In this document: one piece after another, positions 1-10,642 of the stretch
Layout of the letters: the number at the start of each line of letters is the position of its first letter
How positions within the stretch are numbered: position 1 is the stretch's first letter
From: Fallopia convolvulus
Taxonomy: Eukaryota; Streptophyta; Magnoliopsida; Caryophyllales; Polygonaceae
NCBI GenBank assembly: GCA_964016875.1
Contig: OZ024720.1
Location: 24,617,742 to 24,681,741, forward strand
DNA: 64,000 bases
Direction: 5' to 3'
Position numbers and translations under genes: made by a program
Notes under the pieces: model-generated
Database searches by the model: none
Seen by the model: the letters and a program-made list of their open reading frames with translations, nothing else
Told to the model about the DNA's origin: nothing

Positions 1-73
1 TCCACACTCATGCCGAAGGAGGCCACGTCTCATTTGGCAAAAGAACAAAGGAGAAGTTATTTGAAAAGGAGAA

Positions 74-3000
74 GTGTTGCTCAATAGATCTATCAAAGTT
101 AGCAACGTAAATCTGGTAAAGGATCTGGGATACAATCTGTTGAGTGTCTCCCAGATGTGTGATCAAGGGAACAACATCGTCACTTTCGACTCAGATGAAT
201 GTCTCGTCATCAACAAGAAGACCAACAAAGTAATTCTGAGAGGAAGAAGATACAACAATGTGTATGTGGTGGATACCAACTTTGAACCACCAATGAAGCT
301 GTGCCTTTCGACTTCCCACGATGACACGGAACTCTGGCACCAAAGACTGGGACATGCTGGTGTAAATCAAATCCTGAAGCTTTATCTACAGGATCTGGTC
401 ATTGGTCTTCCATGGATCAATCTCGAAGGAGTCAAAATGTGTGAAGCATGTGTTCGAGGGAAACAGACCAGGAACTCCTTTAAACCCAAGAAAGTGGTGA
501 GCACAACTAGGTCCCTGGAGCTAATTCACATGGATCTCTGTGGTCCCATGAGAACGGCTAGCTACGGTGGAAAAAGGTACATGTATGTTTTAATTGACGA
601 TTTTTCAAGATTCACCTGGGTTATTTTCTTGAAGGCAAAATCACAAGCATTTGAAGAATTTGAGCCCTTCATCAAAAGAACAGAAGTAAGCTTGGGGCTA
701 AAACTGAAAGCAATCAGATCTGATCACGGAACTGAGTTTCAAAACTCAAAGTTCCTGAACTTCTGTGAGAAAAATGGGATCACTCACAACTTCTCAGCTC
801 CTCGCACTCCTCAACAAAATGGAGTGGTCGAGAGAAAGAACATAACTCTGGAGGACATGGCTAGAACCATGATGATTGAAAGTGGAGTTCCTAAGTACTT
901 ATGGACTGAAGCCATCTCCACAGCTACGTACATCCTGAACCGAGTCATGACAAGGCCCCTGATCAACAAGACGTCCTATGAGCTCATCAAAGGGAGAAAA
1001 CCAAACATCTCACACTTGAGAACATTTGGTTGCACATGCTTTGTTCACAATAACGGCAAAGACAATCTTGGCAAATTCGACCCCAGAAACGACGAAGGGA
1101 TCTTCCTGGGATACTCATCACAAAGAAAGGCTTACAGGGTCTACAATAAAAGGACCAAGAAGATAGAGGAAAGCATTCATGTCGTCTTCAACGAAAAGTC
1201 TATAAAGATGGGAACCGAGACCCAAGGGAAGGGAACTCTGTTCAAGCTAGTTAGACATGAAGACGATGATGAGCCAAGAAAAAGGGATGAAGACTATCCA
1301 AGTGCAAGCAACATCCCACAACCAGGGAACAACGACGGAGATCCAACTCTCACTGATCAAATCTCCCTCGAAGCTCCCTCCTCAGAAGAACTACAAGACA
1401 CCTCCAACTCTCTCGAGGTTCCCTCTTCAGGGAACAACTCTGTTGTCCCCCAAGACAATACCCTGCCAGAATCAAGTATTCAAGGGGAACAAAGAGGAAA
1501 CTTGCTAGAAATCTCTAGAGAAACATCGAATGAAGAAGCTGAAGACGAGTGTTCCCATGACAAAGAAACAACCACTGAAGATGACACACATGCAAGGGAA
1601 CCCACTCATACAAGAACCTTTCAACAAAGGAAGGACCACCCCCTTGAGAACATCATCTCCCCTTATGATAAAGGTGTACAAACGCGTTCCTCTCTCAATA
1701 ACTTTTGTGCTTTTAACGAGTTTGTTTCAATGGTGGAACCCAAAAATATCAAAGAAGCTTTAAAGGACCCAGATTGGATTCAAGCCATGCAAGAGGAACT
1801 CCACCAATTCGAGAGGAACAAAGTTTGGAAGCTAGTTCCTAGGCCCAAGAACAAGAACATCATAGAAACTCGATGGGTCTTTAGGAACAAGCTCGATGAT
1901 ACTGGGGCTGTAGCAAGGAACAAGGCTAGGCTAGTGGCACAAGGCTACAGGCAAGAAGAAGGAATCGACTATGATGAGACCTTCGCACCGGTTGCCAGGA
2001 TCGAGGCCATCAGACTCTTCATTGCATATGCTGCTCACAAGGGATTCAAGCTCTATCAAATGGATGTGAAAACAACCTTCCTCAATGGACATCTCAAGGA
2101 AGAAGTGTATGTGGCCCAACCTCCAGGATTCGAAGATGAGAAGCTACCCAACCATGTCTATTTCCTGGAGAGGGCCCTCTACGGACTCAAACAAGCTCCT
2201 AGAGCTTGGTATGACAGGTTTGCTCAATTCCTCTTGTCCCATGGGTACCTTCGCGGTTCCATAGACAAGACTTTGTTTTTAAAGAAAGAGTCTAAAGACA
2301 TTTTGATTGTGCAAGTATATGTTGATGACATTGTGTTTGGAGCAACTAACGAAACTCTTGTAGAGAAATTTAAGGACCTCATGAGCAGTGAGTTTGAAAT
2401 GAGTCTCATTGGGGAACTCACGTTCTTCCTGGGACTTCAAATATCCCAAACCAAGGAGGGAACAAAGATTCATCAACAGAAATACATTAAGGAAATGCTC
2501 ATGAAGTATAGGATGGAACAATCCAAGCCCATTGACACTCCCATCTCACCAAATTCAAGGCTCAATGCGGATGAGACAGGTATTAGTGTGGACCAAAGGA
2601 ACTATCGAGGTATGATCGGGTCCCTTCTCTACTTAACAGCTAGTAGACCTGATATCATGTTCTCTGTATGTCTTTGTGCTCGCTTTCAAGCTAACCCTAA
2701 TGAATCACACCTGAAAGAGGTGAAGAGAAATTTCAGGTATCTCAAAGGGAACGATAACTTGTGCCTATGGTATCCAAGGAACAGTTCCCTTGAGCTCATT
2801 GCATACACAGATGCAGATTTTACAGGGCACCTGGTTGATAGAAAGAGCACATCAGGAATGGCCCAGTTCCTAGGGTCATGCTTAGTCTCGTGGGGATCTA
2901 AAAAGCAAAACTCAGTGGCACTCTCCACAGCTGAAGCCGAATATGTGGCTGCCGCATCGTGTTGTTCCCAAGTCCTATGGCTTAAGTCACAACTCCAAGA

Positions 3001-3262
3001 TTACGGTATGTCTTTTGGCCCAGTTCCCATACTTTGTGATAACACTAGTGCCATAAACATTTCCAAAAATCCTGTGCATGACTCTAGAACTAAGCATATT
3101 GATATAAGGCATCCCTTTCTACGTGACAATGTTGAAAGTGGGAACATCTCGATGGAACACTGTAGAACTGAAGAGCAAATTGCGGACATTCTTACCAAAG
3201 CTTTAGACAAACGTCCCTACCAGCGTTTTCGAATGCTTCTAGGGATGATAACTCTAAACTAA
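74..3262 (+). CDS. pol: Copia polyprotein, partial: integrase - reverse transcriptase - RNase H
   Basis: This is 1,062 codons without a stop. The first codon is GTG, so position 74 is only where the open frame begins; the real polyprotein starts outside the window. Protease-tail residues (GGHVSFG) read in another frame just upstream, which implies a frameshift near 60-85. Domains: GAG-pre-integrase zinc finger (H89, H94, C123, C126); integrase core with D154 or D175/176, then D217 and E253, spaced as D-35-E; RT with QMDVKTTFLNG and the catalytic YVDD at residues 749-752; RNase H with TDADF, STAEAEY and CDNTSA motifs and the typical end ADILTKAL. All catalytic residues I looked for are present, so this part could encode active enzymes. 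In the family it copies element RNA into DNA and inserts it. Transcription would come from the 5' LTR, which is not in view. Confidence 0.93.
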   Translation: MLLNRSIKVSNVNLVKDLGYNLLSVSQMCDQGNNIVTFDSDECLVINKKTNKVILRGRRYNNVYVVDTNFEPPMKLCLSTSHDDTELWHQRLGHAGVNQILKLYLQDLVIGLPWINLEGVKMCEACVRGKQTRNSFKPKKVVSTTRSLELIHMDLCGPMRTASYGGKRYMYVLIDDFSRFTWVIFLKAKSQAFEEFEPFIKRTEVSLGLKLKAIRSDHGTEFQNSKFLNFCEKNGITHNFSAPRTPQQNGVVERKNITLEDMARTMMIESGVPKYLWTEAISTATYILNRVMTRPLINKTSYELIKGRKPNISHLRTFGCTCFVHNNGKDNLGKFDPRNDEGIFLGYSSQRKAYRVYNKRTKKIEESIHVVFNEKSIKMGTETQGKGTLFKLVRHEDDDEPRKRDEDYPSASNIPQPGNNDGDPTLTDQISLEAPSSEELQDTSNSLEVPSSGNNSVVPQDNTLPESSIQGEQRGNLLEISRETSNEEAEDECSHDKETTTEDDTHAREPTHTRTFQQRKDHPLENIISPYDKGVQTRSSLNNFCAFNEFVSMVEPKNIKEALKDPDWIQAMQEELHQFERNKVWKLVPRPKNKNIIETRWVFRNKLDDTGAVARNKARLVAQGYRQEEGIDYDETFAPVARIEAIRLFIAYAAHKGFKLYQMDVKTTFLNGHLKEEVYVAQPPGFEDEKLPNHVYFLERALYGLKQAPRAWYDRFAQFLLSHGYLRGSIDKTLFLKKESKDILIVQVYVDDIVFGATNETLVEKFKDLMSSEFEMSLIGELTFFLGLQISQTKEGTKIHQQKYIKEMLMKYRMEQSKPIDTPISPNSRLNADETGISVDQRNYRGMIGSLLYLTASRPDIMFSVCLCARFQANPNESHLKEVKRNFRYLKGNDNLCLWYPRNSSLELIAYTDADFTGHLVDRKSTSGMAQFLGSCLVSWGSKKQNSVALSTAEAEYVAAASCCSQVLWLKSQLQDYGMSFGPVPILCDNTSAINISKNPVHDSRTKHIDIRHPFLRDNVESGNISMEHCRTEEQIADILTKALDKRPYQRFRMLLGMITLN

Positions 3263-4009
3263 ACAAGTCCCTGTTTGTCTCTCTCTCAATGCGTGACTAG
3301 TATATCTAAGACTGCATGATAGGGAACTTGGATTTATTGCTTTCACTATGCCATGATTACTAGTCTAGAGAAAAATGTGTACAAGGGAACCTTATTTCTT
3401 TCGGCCATAAGTGATCAACCAGAGTTCCCTTTATCCCACTTTACAAGCCACTATGACGGTTGATCATATAACCAACCCTAAGCTAGGGACCAGACAATCA
3501 CGTCTCATGAGCCAAACTATTTCCATTATCGAGTCGAAAATTGTCTGGTTCCCTTTGTGTTCCATAGCCCCACAAAAGGATGAGTGTGAAGTTCCCTTAA
3601 CCACTTCACTCTCCCTAACCTTGATAAGATCATGGGAACTGATGCATCTACAAAGGCAACGCTGACTCATGTACAAAGAAAAACCGTCACTTGGGAAGCG
3701 GACTTTTGTGTTAGAGGCTCTGAAACGCTGAGGGCCAAGTATTCAAATTTTGAAAAGGACTTCCCAAGAGATCGTGACGCGTGTCCAGAGGCGTGCTAGA
3801 GAAGTTGAAACGACGCCCCATGTTCATTGGGCAACGGTTATCGAGGTTACTCCACTTCCCTTTCTACCCTTCACCTCCTCTCTCCTTTAAAACCCTCCTT
3901 TGCCATTTTTGGGCCCTTATTCCATCTTCCACCTCTGTCTTTCGTCTTCTCCACATCCCTTTCACTCTCTTTTTCAAGAAACCTCCAAAACCTCCCAAAG
4001 TCTTACAAA
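3263..4009 (+). promoter_or_regulatory. Pol-to-env spacer with TATA-like box and C/T-rich leader
   Basis: No convincing gene lies here. The spacer carries several GGGAAC/GTTCCC copies (about 3,322, 3,386, 3,424, 3,549, 3,591 and 3,635). A TTTAAAA box at 3,886-3,892 sits in a C/T-rich stretch about 118 bp before the favoured env-like start codon at 4,010. That arrangement looks like a plant core promoter and leader, so an internal promoter for the second ORF is possible. The alternative is a spliced mRNA from the 5' LTR. The promoter reading is inference. Confidence 0.4.
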
Positions 4010-6460
4010 ATGGCCCCTCAGCACACCTTCGCCCAGATCAAAGCGTGGGTCCTTGCCAACCCTCGCACCCTCTTCACCTCTCAACTACGAGAGATTGAAC
4101 AAGAACAAGACCCAACCAAGAAGGATGTTCTTATCCAAGGGATATACAACCAAGTAAGCCCCTTCTTGCCTCCTCCTCCTCCTCCTCCTCCTTCGGCCGA
4201 CGAAACGGTCACCTGGACTTCTTCCTCTTCCGAATCCCTTCCTCCTCCCTCAACCACCAACACCTCCTCAGGAGTTGTCATCGTTGACAACTTCGGAGAC
4301 GCTCGTCCTTCAATCAACGAAAAACCCCACAAATCCAAACACCGCCATTCATCCAAACGACGACACTCATCCAAAGACCCCTCACAACCCAAAAAATCCA
4401 AACATTCTAAAGATCCCTCCAAATCCAAAAAGCGCAAACATTCTGAGGTCTCTGAATTTTCGGAGCCTAGAAAGAAAGCCTTCTTCAAATTTGAGGAATA
4501 CTTTTACTGCTCCAAGGAGAGTTCCTGTGCGCCCAAACCTCCTTATCCTTTCCCTTCCGACGATGGGACCTCTCAACCCCAAAGTCTACTCCCCTCTTCC
4601 TCCTCCATCCCTCCTCTTCTAATCGAGGGACCTCCCAAACCTCCTCCCACAACACGACCAACTCCCCCTCCACCACCTCCCTCAGTTCCCACCTCCAAGG
4701 GAACTCCCACAAAACAACCGACTCCCCCTCCACCACCTCCTTCAATTCCCACCTCCAAGGGAATTCCACCTTCTTCACTTCCTCCCGTTCCCATAACTAC
4801 GGGAACTCCAAGTCCACCTCCACCTCACAAAACTCCTTCTCCTCCTCTCTCACCACAACACATCTCTACCTCTCCCATTTCTACTTCGGGGATCTCTACT
4901 CCCCAAGTCATCACATCCATTCCTCCCCCTTCTACCCAACTCTCTACTCCTCTTCCCTCTTCTCTACCTACCTACACCACATCCCCCACCACCACCAAAC
5001 TCCCCTCTCCCTCACCATCCAAAAGTACCGTCGCTCTTTCCTCAGACGACGATGACCTTCCCATCTCCGTGGTCATTGGGAAAATAGCCAAGGAGCCTCC
5101 TCCCATTTTCTTGGGAACTACCGAGGAGGAGGCCCAGCTCAAGGCAATAGAGGATGAGCTCAACCGGGACCCCTCTGAGCACACAGTCTCCCAAGGGACC
5201 AAGTCCCCAGAAAAGGTGGCTCCTGAAGAGCCCACGGAGAGAAGGGACCTCGCACCAGCTGAAGGCGCTGGGGCAACAACAAGTCATCCTGAAGATGAAG
5301 TGGAGGGCTCAAAATCGAGCTCCTCCGAGGAAGAAGGGACCTCCCAGGATGAGGTCGAAGAAGAAGAAGAAGAAGCTCCAGCTGCTAAGGAGCCAGCACA
5401 GATCCCAACACCTAGACACCAAATGGTGGTGTTCACAAGTTCCCAACCGCCAAGAGACCGCGTGCTTTTGATCGAATCGGCTGCAACCCCTCAGCAGAAA
5501 GGACCTCGCACGGTCTCTCGGGGGAACACGTCAAAGAGCACTACAAGAAAGGGGAAGGGGACCTCTTCCACGAAACACCCTGTGGATGAACGCCGTAAGC
5601 TCCTTCCTCCGCTCATCATCTCTAAAGACGTGTTAGTTGAGAACGACTTAAGGGAATTGTGGGACCTGATCAAGACCCAGGGCTGCGAGAGACTCTACAA
5701 AGAAACTGTGAGCGTAGATCTCTCACAAGTGCGTCAGTTTTACAACAACTTCACTATCACCAACGACTGCACTCAGGGAACTCTCTCCCATGAAGGCGAC
5801 GAGTTTATTTTTACAACGTTGACAATCCGCCTTCAGCTCCAGGTCCCAGGACAAGGGCTCAATGAATTTCCCAACAAGCTCTGGGGGGACTTCAATAGCG
5901 CTGAAGTGTACAACACCATCTTCGAGGGTCGGGTTCCCTCCAAAGTTCCCTCGACGCACCATCTCTCCCTGGTCGCCAAGCTTGCTCACCAATTCATCAT
6001 CAATGTGGTGATCCCTCGCCAGGAGAAGCGTCTGGTCGTCAACATCCCTGATGCCATCCTCCTCTATCACTTCCTCCTCAAGAAGCCCATCAACCTTCCC
6101 AGAATCATCCTTGGGCACATGGAGAAGTGCATGGCCTCCAAGTCTCATTCCCTTCCCTATTCTAGGCTGATCAAGAAGCTCCTACAAAAAGAGGGTCTCT
6201 ACGACGCCTCTAAAGACGAAATCGAGCTTGGAAGGGAACTGGACATTTCAGTTGTCTGGAAGATGAGGCACTCCGACCCCGTAGAGGAGGAGGCTCAACT
6301 GGAGTCTGGTGCACAAGAAGGGAACTCTCCAGTGTTGCGCCGCATTGCCAACACCCTCGACCAGATTGCCAGGGACCAACCAGCGTTGGCCAGAGGACAA
6401 GAAAAGCTTACACAAGTCCTTACGCGCCTCTGTGACGCCTTGTTCCCTCAAGACCCATGA
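4010..6460 (+). CDS. Env-like second ORF of SIRE-type copia element
   Basis: The frame is open from 3,827, but I prefer the ATG at 4,010, which has a strong plant context (ACAAAATGGC) and gives 816 residues. The 61 residues upstream are low-complexity. Visible parts, numbered from 4,010: a short Pro run near 55-62; a Lys/His/Ser-rich basic stretch at about 105-147 that could be a nuclear localisation signal; a long Pro-rich linker at about 203-330 containing a 60-bp tandem repeat; an acidic run near 447-460; a folded-looking domain at about 530-753; and a heptad-like C-terminus at 772-816 that may be a coiled coil. The folded domain resembles the 'putative plant transposon protein' domain of plant env-like ORFs (from memory, needs HMM confirmation). 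I see no clear signal peptide or transmembrane helix, so an envelope role is only by position. Confidence 0.75.
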   Translation: MAPQHTFAQIKAWVLANPRTLFTSQLREIEQEQDPTKKDVLIQGIYNQVSPFLPPPPPPPPSADETVTWTSSSSESLPPPSTTNTSSGVVIVDNFGDARPSINEKPHKSKHRHSSKRRHSSKDPSQPKKSKHSKDPSKSKKRKHSEVSEFSEPRKKAFFKFEEYFYCSKESSCAPKPPYPFPSDDGTSQPQSLLPSSSSIPPLLIEGPPKPPPTTRPTPPPPPPSVPTSKGTPTKQPTPPPPPPSIPTSKGIPPSSLPPVPITTGTPSPPPPHKTPSPPLSPQHISTSPISTSGISTPQVITSIPPPSTQLSTPLPSSLPTYTTSPTTTKLPSPSPSKSTVALSSDDDDLPISVVIGKIAKEPPPIFLGTTEEEAQLKAIEDELNRDPSEHTVSQGTKSPEKVAPEEPTERRDLAPAEGAGATTSHPEDEVEGSKSSSSEEEGTSQDEVEEEEEEAPAAKEPAQIPTPRHQMVVFTSSQPPRDRVLLIESAATPQQKGPRTVSRGNTSKSTTRKGKGTSSTKHPVDERRKLLPPLIISKDVLVENDLRELWDLIKTQGCERLYKETVSVDLSQVRQFYNNFTITNDCTQGTLSHEGDEFIFTTLTIRLQLQVPGQGLNEFPNKLWGDFNSAEVYNTIFEGRVPSKVPSTHHLSLVAKLAHQFIINVVIPRQEKRLVVNIPDAILLYHFLLKKPINLPRIILGHMEKCMASKSHSLPYSRLIKKLLQKEGLYDASKDEIELGRELDISVVWKMRHSDPVEEEAQLESGAQEGNSPVLRRIANTLDQIARDQPALARGQEKLTQVLTRLCDALFPQDP
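4661..4771 (+). repeat. 60-bp tandem repeat in the proline-rich linker
   Basis: Two adjacent copies start at 4,661 and 4,721. The period is 60 bp, which is 20 codons and keeps the frame. Each encodes TPPPPPPS(V/I)PTSKG and contains GTTCCC or ATTCCC followed about 8 bp later by GGGAAC or GGGAAT. Confidence 0.85.
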
Positions 6461-6840
6461 TCTCTCCCTTCTTCTCCCCTTTAACCCAAAAATGACCACA
6501 AATTGTACTTGGGTTCCCATTGTATATATTATCTTAAGTAATGAAATGGTCTTTATTTTGATTGCGTGTTCCCTTCTTTCCTATTATTGCTTTGCTTGTT
6601 TTCGATGATGTCAAAAGGGGGAAAGACAAAAAATGCGAGATGAGTTAAACGTTTAAGTTATCACAGACCATGCATAAGCTAAGGGGGAACAATTGCATAA
6701 AAAGCTTAATAAGAACTATGTGTCTCATCAGAAGTGGTTCCCTAAATCTAAGTGTTTCACTAAAAGTGACTTCCTTTAGGAACTCATCAGCATATCATTC
6801 ATTGAAATACTTGCATTTTTGTGATGGGTTTGTCATCATC
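6461..6840 (+). other. 3' untranslated region of the copia element
   Basis: About 380 bp between the env-like stop codon and the polypurine tract. There is no coding potential beyond short chance frames. It holds several GGGAAC/GTTCCC copies (about 6,513, 6,568, 6,684 and 6,739). Confidence 0.7.
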
Positions 6841-6854
6841 AAAAAGGGGGAAAT
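6841..6854 (+). promoter_or_regulatory. Polypurine tract of the copia element
   Basis: AAAAAGGGGGAAAT lies directly before the TG that opens the 3' LTR. Purine tracts of this form prime plus-strand DNA synthesis in SIRE-type elements. The position and sequence fix the LTR start. Confidence 0.88.
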
Positions 6855-7029
6855 TGTTGGGACGTTGTTGGGACCTCTAGTTCTAAAAAACGGATCAACG
6901 ATGTAATTCTCTTCAGTTTTGATAATGACAAACACCATAGGGAACTAATGTGGTTTGTTCAAGTATTTCTAAGGAACACAGGTACAACCAAGAACTCCTA
7001 TGAATGACCAAAAGCCACTGCAGGCCACA

Positions 7030-7179
7030 ATGAAGAGTTTCCATCAAGGGAACTCTTAAGAGGAAAGTTCCCATGAAGTGGGAACTCCCAAAAACAATCA
7101 AGAGAACACAAGCTTACAACGATGAAGAGTTTCCATCAAGGGAACTCTGAAGAAGACAGTTCCCATGACATGGGAACTC
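7030..7179 (+). repeat. Direct repeat of about 60 bp inside the copia LTR, with palindromic GTTCCC/GGGAAC
   Basis: A segment beginning ATGAAGAGTTTCCATCAAGG at 7,030 recurs at 7,122, an offset of 92 bp. Each copy ends with GTTCCCATGA, a short gap, then GGGAACTC, which is an almost perfect hairpin. Upstream placement relative to the TATA box suggests a U3 enhancer-type duplication (inference). Confidence 0.8.
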
Positions 7180-7407
7180 ACATGTGAGGACAACGACCGT
7201 TCAGTGCAGATCGCGGGATTTTGTCTCAGACAGCCCGAAGGAACAGTCTGAGGATCAGACTGCCACGCTTCATCCAACGGTCCGATTGATCCAAGAAGTT
7301 GACCTAGTTCAAACCAAAGTCACATGTGAAGAAAGTACAACTTGGGCATCAAGCAAAGGGCATTTTGGACACAAACGAAAGATGCGACTGCCCAAGCTCA
7401 CTTGGAC

Positions 7408-7414
7408 TATAAAG
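7408..7414 (+). promoter_or_regulatory. LTR TATA box, copia element
   Basis: TATAAAG in the 3' LTR, about 300 bp before the LTR end, in the usual U3/R position. The same box would drive the element from its 5' LTR. Confidence 0.65.
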
Positions 7415-7707
7415 CCAAATGAATAGTACTCGGATTGAGTACTTCTCCCAGAATTCACAAACACCCACACCAGAGAAAAGAGAGAAAAAGAAGAGAAGTC
7501 CCCACCGGCGAGTGTGTGATCTCGACGACGGTGAAGCCGAAGTTCCCAGGAGCAAGGGAACTGAGAAGTCGGTGCAAGGTTTGAGTTACTTGTGTTTTGC
7601 TGTTGTGAGCTTAGGAACTCAGTTGTGAGGATTTACTAGTGTTGTTTGAGTTAGGAAGAACTCCTAGGAACAGAGAAGTGTGAATCCGGCTGTGTAACTA
7701 AGGAACA

Positions 7708-10642
7708 AAGCTTTAGAATGTATCAAGCGAATAAACACGTTCTACACTACAAAATCAAGAATGATCGGATAAAAGCATAAATTAAAACCTAGAAACCGAA
7801 TGCCATATTGAGGAGTGACATTTACATGGACATTTCATCGAACACTTGGTGTGCAATGTTAGATCTCAAGTCAATTTTTAAAGGCAAAAGGAGAAAAAAC
7901 AAGTAAACTTTAAAGACATTTAGGCATAAGCATAAAGAATGAGGATATTATCTAGCCAATAAGCACGTTGTACAAAACAAAATCTAGACCGATTGAATAA
8001 AAGCATAAATTCAAACCTAGAAACAGAATGCAATATTTAGGACTGACATTTACATGGACATTATATCGAACACTTGGCGTGCAATGTTAGATCGCAAGTC
8101 ATTTTAAAGGAAAAAGGAGAAAAATCAAGTGAACTTTATAGACATCTATGCATAAACATTAAGAATGAGGAAAATATCAACCACTAAGCACATTGTGCAC
8201 TTCAAATTCAAGACCGATAGAAAAAAAGTATATATTCGAACCTAGAAACCGAATGCCACATTTCGGAGTGACATTTACATGGACATTTCATCAAACACTT
8301 GGCATGGAATGTTAGATCTCAAGTCATTTAAAAGGCTAAAGGAGAAAAATCAAGTGAACTTTACAGACATCTAGGCATAAGCAAAAAGAATGAGGATGGT
8401 ATCAAGCCAATAAGCACATTCTGGACTTCAAAATGAAAACCGCCCGAATAAAAACATAAATTTGAAACTAGAAACCGAATGCCACATTTAGTAGTGACAT
8501 TTACATGGACATTTCATCGAACTCTTGGCAAGTAATGTTACATCACAAGCTAATTTGTAAAGGCAAAAGGAGAAAAAATGTAAACATTAAAGACATCTAG
8601 GTATAAGCATAACGATGGAGGATAATGTCAAGCCAATAAGCACATTCTGCATTAAAAAATAAACAACGATCGAATAAGAGCATAAATTCGAACCTAGAAA
8701 TCGAATTCCACATTTAGGAGTGACATTTACATGGACATTTCATCGAACACTTGGCGCGCAATGTTAGATCACAAGTCATTTTAAAGCCAAAAGGAGAGAA
8801 AACAAGTGAAATTTAAAGACATCTAGGCATAAGCATAGAGAATAATGATAGTATCAAGCCAATAAGCATATTCTGAACTTCAAAATCAAGACCGATCGAA
8901 TAAAAGCATAAATTCAAACCTAGAAACTGAAAGCCACATTTAGGAGTGACATTTACATGGACATTTCATCGAACACTTGGCGTGCAATGTAAGATCACGA
9001 GTCATTTTAAAGGCAAAAGGAGAAAAAACAGGTGAATTTTAAAAACATCTAGGCATAAGCGTAAAGCATGAGGATAATATCAAGCCAATAAGCAGGTTAT
9101 GCACTAGAAAATCAAGAATGATCGGATCAAAGCATAAATTCAAACCTAGAATCCAAATGTCATATTTAGGAGTGACATTTAAATGGACATTTCATCAAAC
9201 ACTTGGCGTGTAATGTTAGATCACAAGTCAATTTAAAGGCAAAAGGAGAAAAAACTAGTGAGCTTTAAAGACATTTAGCCTAACCATAAAGAATGAGGAT
9301 AGTATCTAGCCAATAAGCACGTTATGCACTTCAAAATCAAGACCGATCGAATAAAAACATAAATTTGAACCAAGAAACCGAATGCCACATTTAGGAGTGC
9401 CATTTACATGGACATTTCATCGAACACTTCGCGTGCAATGTTAGATCAAAGTCATTTTAAAGGCAAAAGGACAAAAAACAAGTGAAATTTAATGAAATCT
9501 AGGCATAAACATAAAGAATGAGGAGATTATCAAGCCAATAAGCACATTCTGCACTACAAATTCAAGACCGATCGAATAAAAGCATACATTCGAACCTAGA
9601 AACCGAATGTTATATTTGGGACTGGCATTTAAATGGACATTTCACCGAACACTTGGCGTGCAATGTTAAATCACAAGTAATTTTAAAGGCAAAAGCACAA
9701 AAAACAAGTGAAATTTAAAGACATCTAGGCATAAACATAAAGAATGAGGATATTATCAAGCCAATAAGCACAATTTGGACTACAAATTCAAGACATATTG
9801 AAAAAAAGCATAAATTCGAACCTAGAAACCGAATGCAAAATTTAGGACTGACATTTACATGGACATTTCATCGAACACTTCGCGTGCAATGTTAAATCAC
9901 AAGTGATTTTAAAGGCAAAAGTAGAAAAAACAAGTGTACTTTAAAGACATCTAGGCATAAACATAAAGAATGAGGATAGTATCAAGCCAATAAGCACAAT
10001 CTGCACTACAAAATCAAGAATGATCGGATAAAAGCATAAATTCAAACCTAGAAACCAAATGTCATATTTAGGAGTGACATTTACATGGACATTTCATCGA
10101 ACATTATGCGTGCAATGTTAGATATCAAGTCAATTTTTAAAGGCAAAAGGAGAAAAAACAGGTCAATTTTAAAAACATCTTGGCATAAGCATAAAGAATG
10201 AGGATAGTATCAAGCCAATAAGCACGCTCTGCACTAGAAAATCAAGTATGATAGGATAAAAGCATAAATTCAAACCTAGAAACCGAATGCCATATTTAGG
10301 AGTGACATTTGAATGGACATTTCATCAAACACTTGGCGTGTATTGCTAGATCACAAGTCATTTTAAAGGCAAAAGGAGAAAAAAACAAGTGAATTTTAAA
10401 GGCATCTAGGCCTAAGCATAAAGAATGAGGATATTATCAAGCCAGTAAGCACATTCTGCACTGCAAATTCAAGACATATCGAATAAAAGCATAAATTCGA
10501 ACCTAGAAACCGAATGCCACATTTAGGAGTGACATTTACATGGACATTTCATCGAACAGTTCGCGTGCAATGTTAGATCACAAGTCATTTTAAAGGAAAA
10601 AGGAGAAAAAACAAGTGAACTTTAAAGACATCTAGGCATAAT
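7708..10642 (+). repeat. Satellite array 1, monomer about 227 bp
   Basis: About 13 head-to-tail monomers, AT-rich. Landmarks in order within a monomer: GACATCTAGGCATAAGC, GGATAGTATCAAGCCAATAA, CGAACCTAGAAACCGAATGC, TTTACATGGACATTTCATCG, AACACTTGGCGTGCAATG, then an A-rich tail AAAGGCAAAAGGAGAAAAAA. The last 8 bp (10,635-10,642, GGCATAAT) form the likely target duplication of the next element. There are no genes; short ORFs here are by chance. Confidence 0.97.

Larger units (their letters stand above)
1..7707 (+). mobile_element. Ty1/copia LTR retrotransposon, SIRE/Maximus-like with env-like ORF, 5' part outside the window
   Basis: Order on the plus strand: tail of the protease region, integrase, reverse transcriptase, RNase H, a second long ORF, a polypurine tract and a 3' LTR. 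IN before RT identifies Ty1/copia. A long extra ORF after pol is the hallmark of the SIRE/Maximus group. The 5' LTR, PBS and gag lie left of the window. The LTR ends abut satellite at 7,708, so the element inserted into the satellite block or marks its edge. GGGAAC/GTTCCC is far more frequent here than chance (see findings). Both ORFs are long and nearly open, so this is a fairly young copy. Confidence 0.93.
6855..7707 (+). repeat. 3' LTR of the copia element (853 bp)
   Basis: It begins TGTTGGGA right after the polypurine tract and ends GGAACA where satellite sequence starts, giving TGTT...AACA ends. The end was chosen because the bases from 7,708 onward align to a satellite monomer. The 5' LTR is outside the window, so neither divergence nor target duplication can be read. 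Within it are a TATA box at 7,408-7,413 and a direct repeat of about 60 bp. Confidence 0.8.

Noticed and set aside
4081..4794. Minus-strand ORFs opposite the copia env-like gene, Gly/Glu-rich
   Set aside because: They are shadows of the proline-rich coding strand; runs of CCT codons give Gly/Arg/Glu runs on the other strand.
7800..8030. CENP-B box in the satellite monomer (ATTCGAACCTAGAAACCGAA)
   Set aside because: It superficially resembles the box but lacks the required A and CGGG positions.
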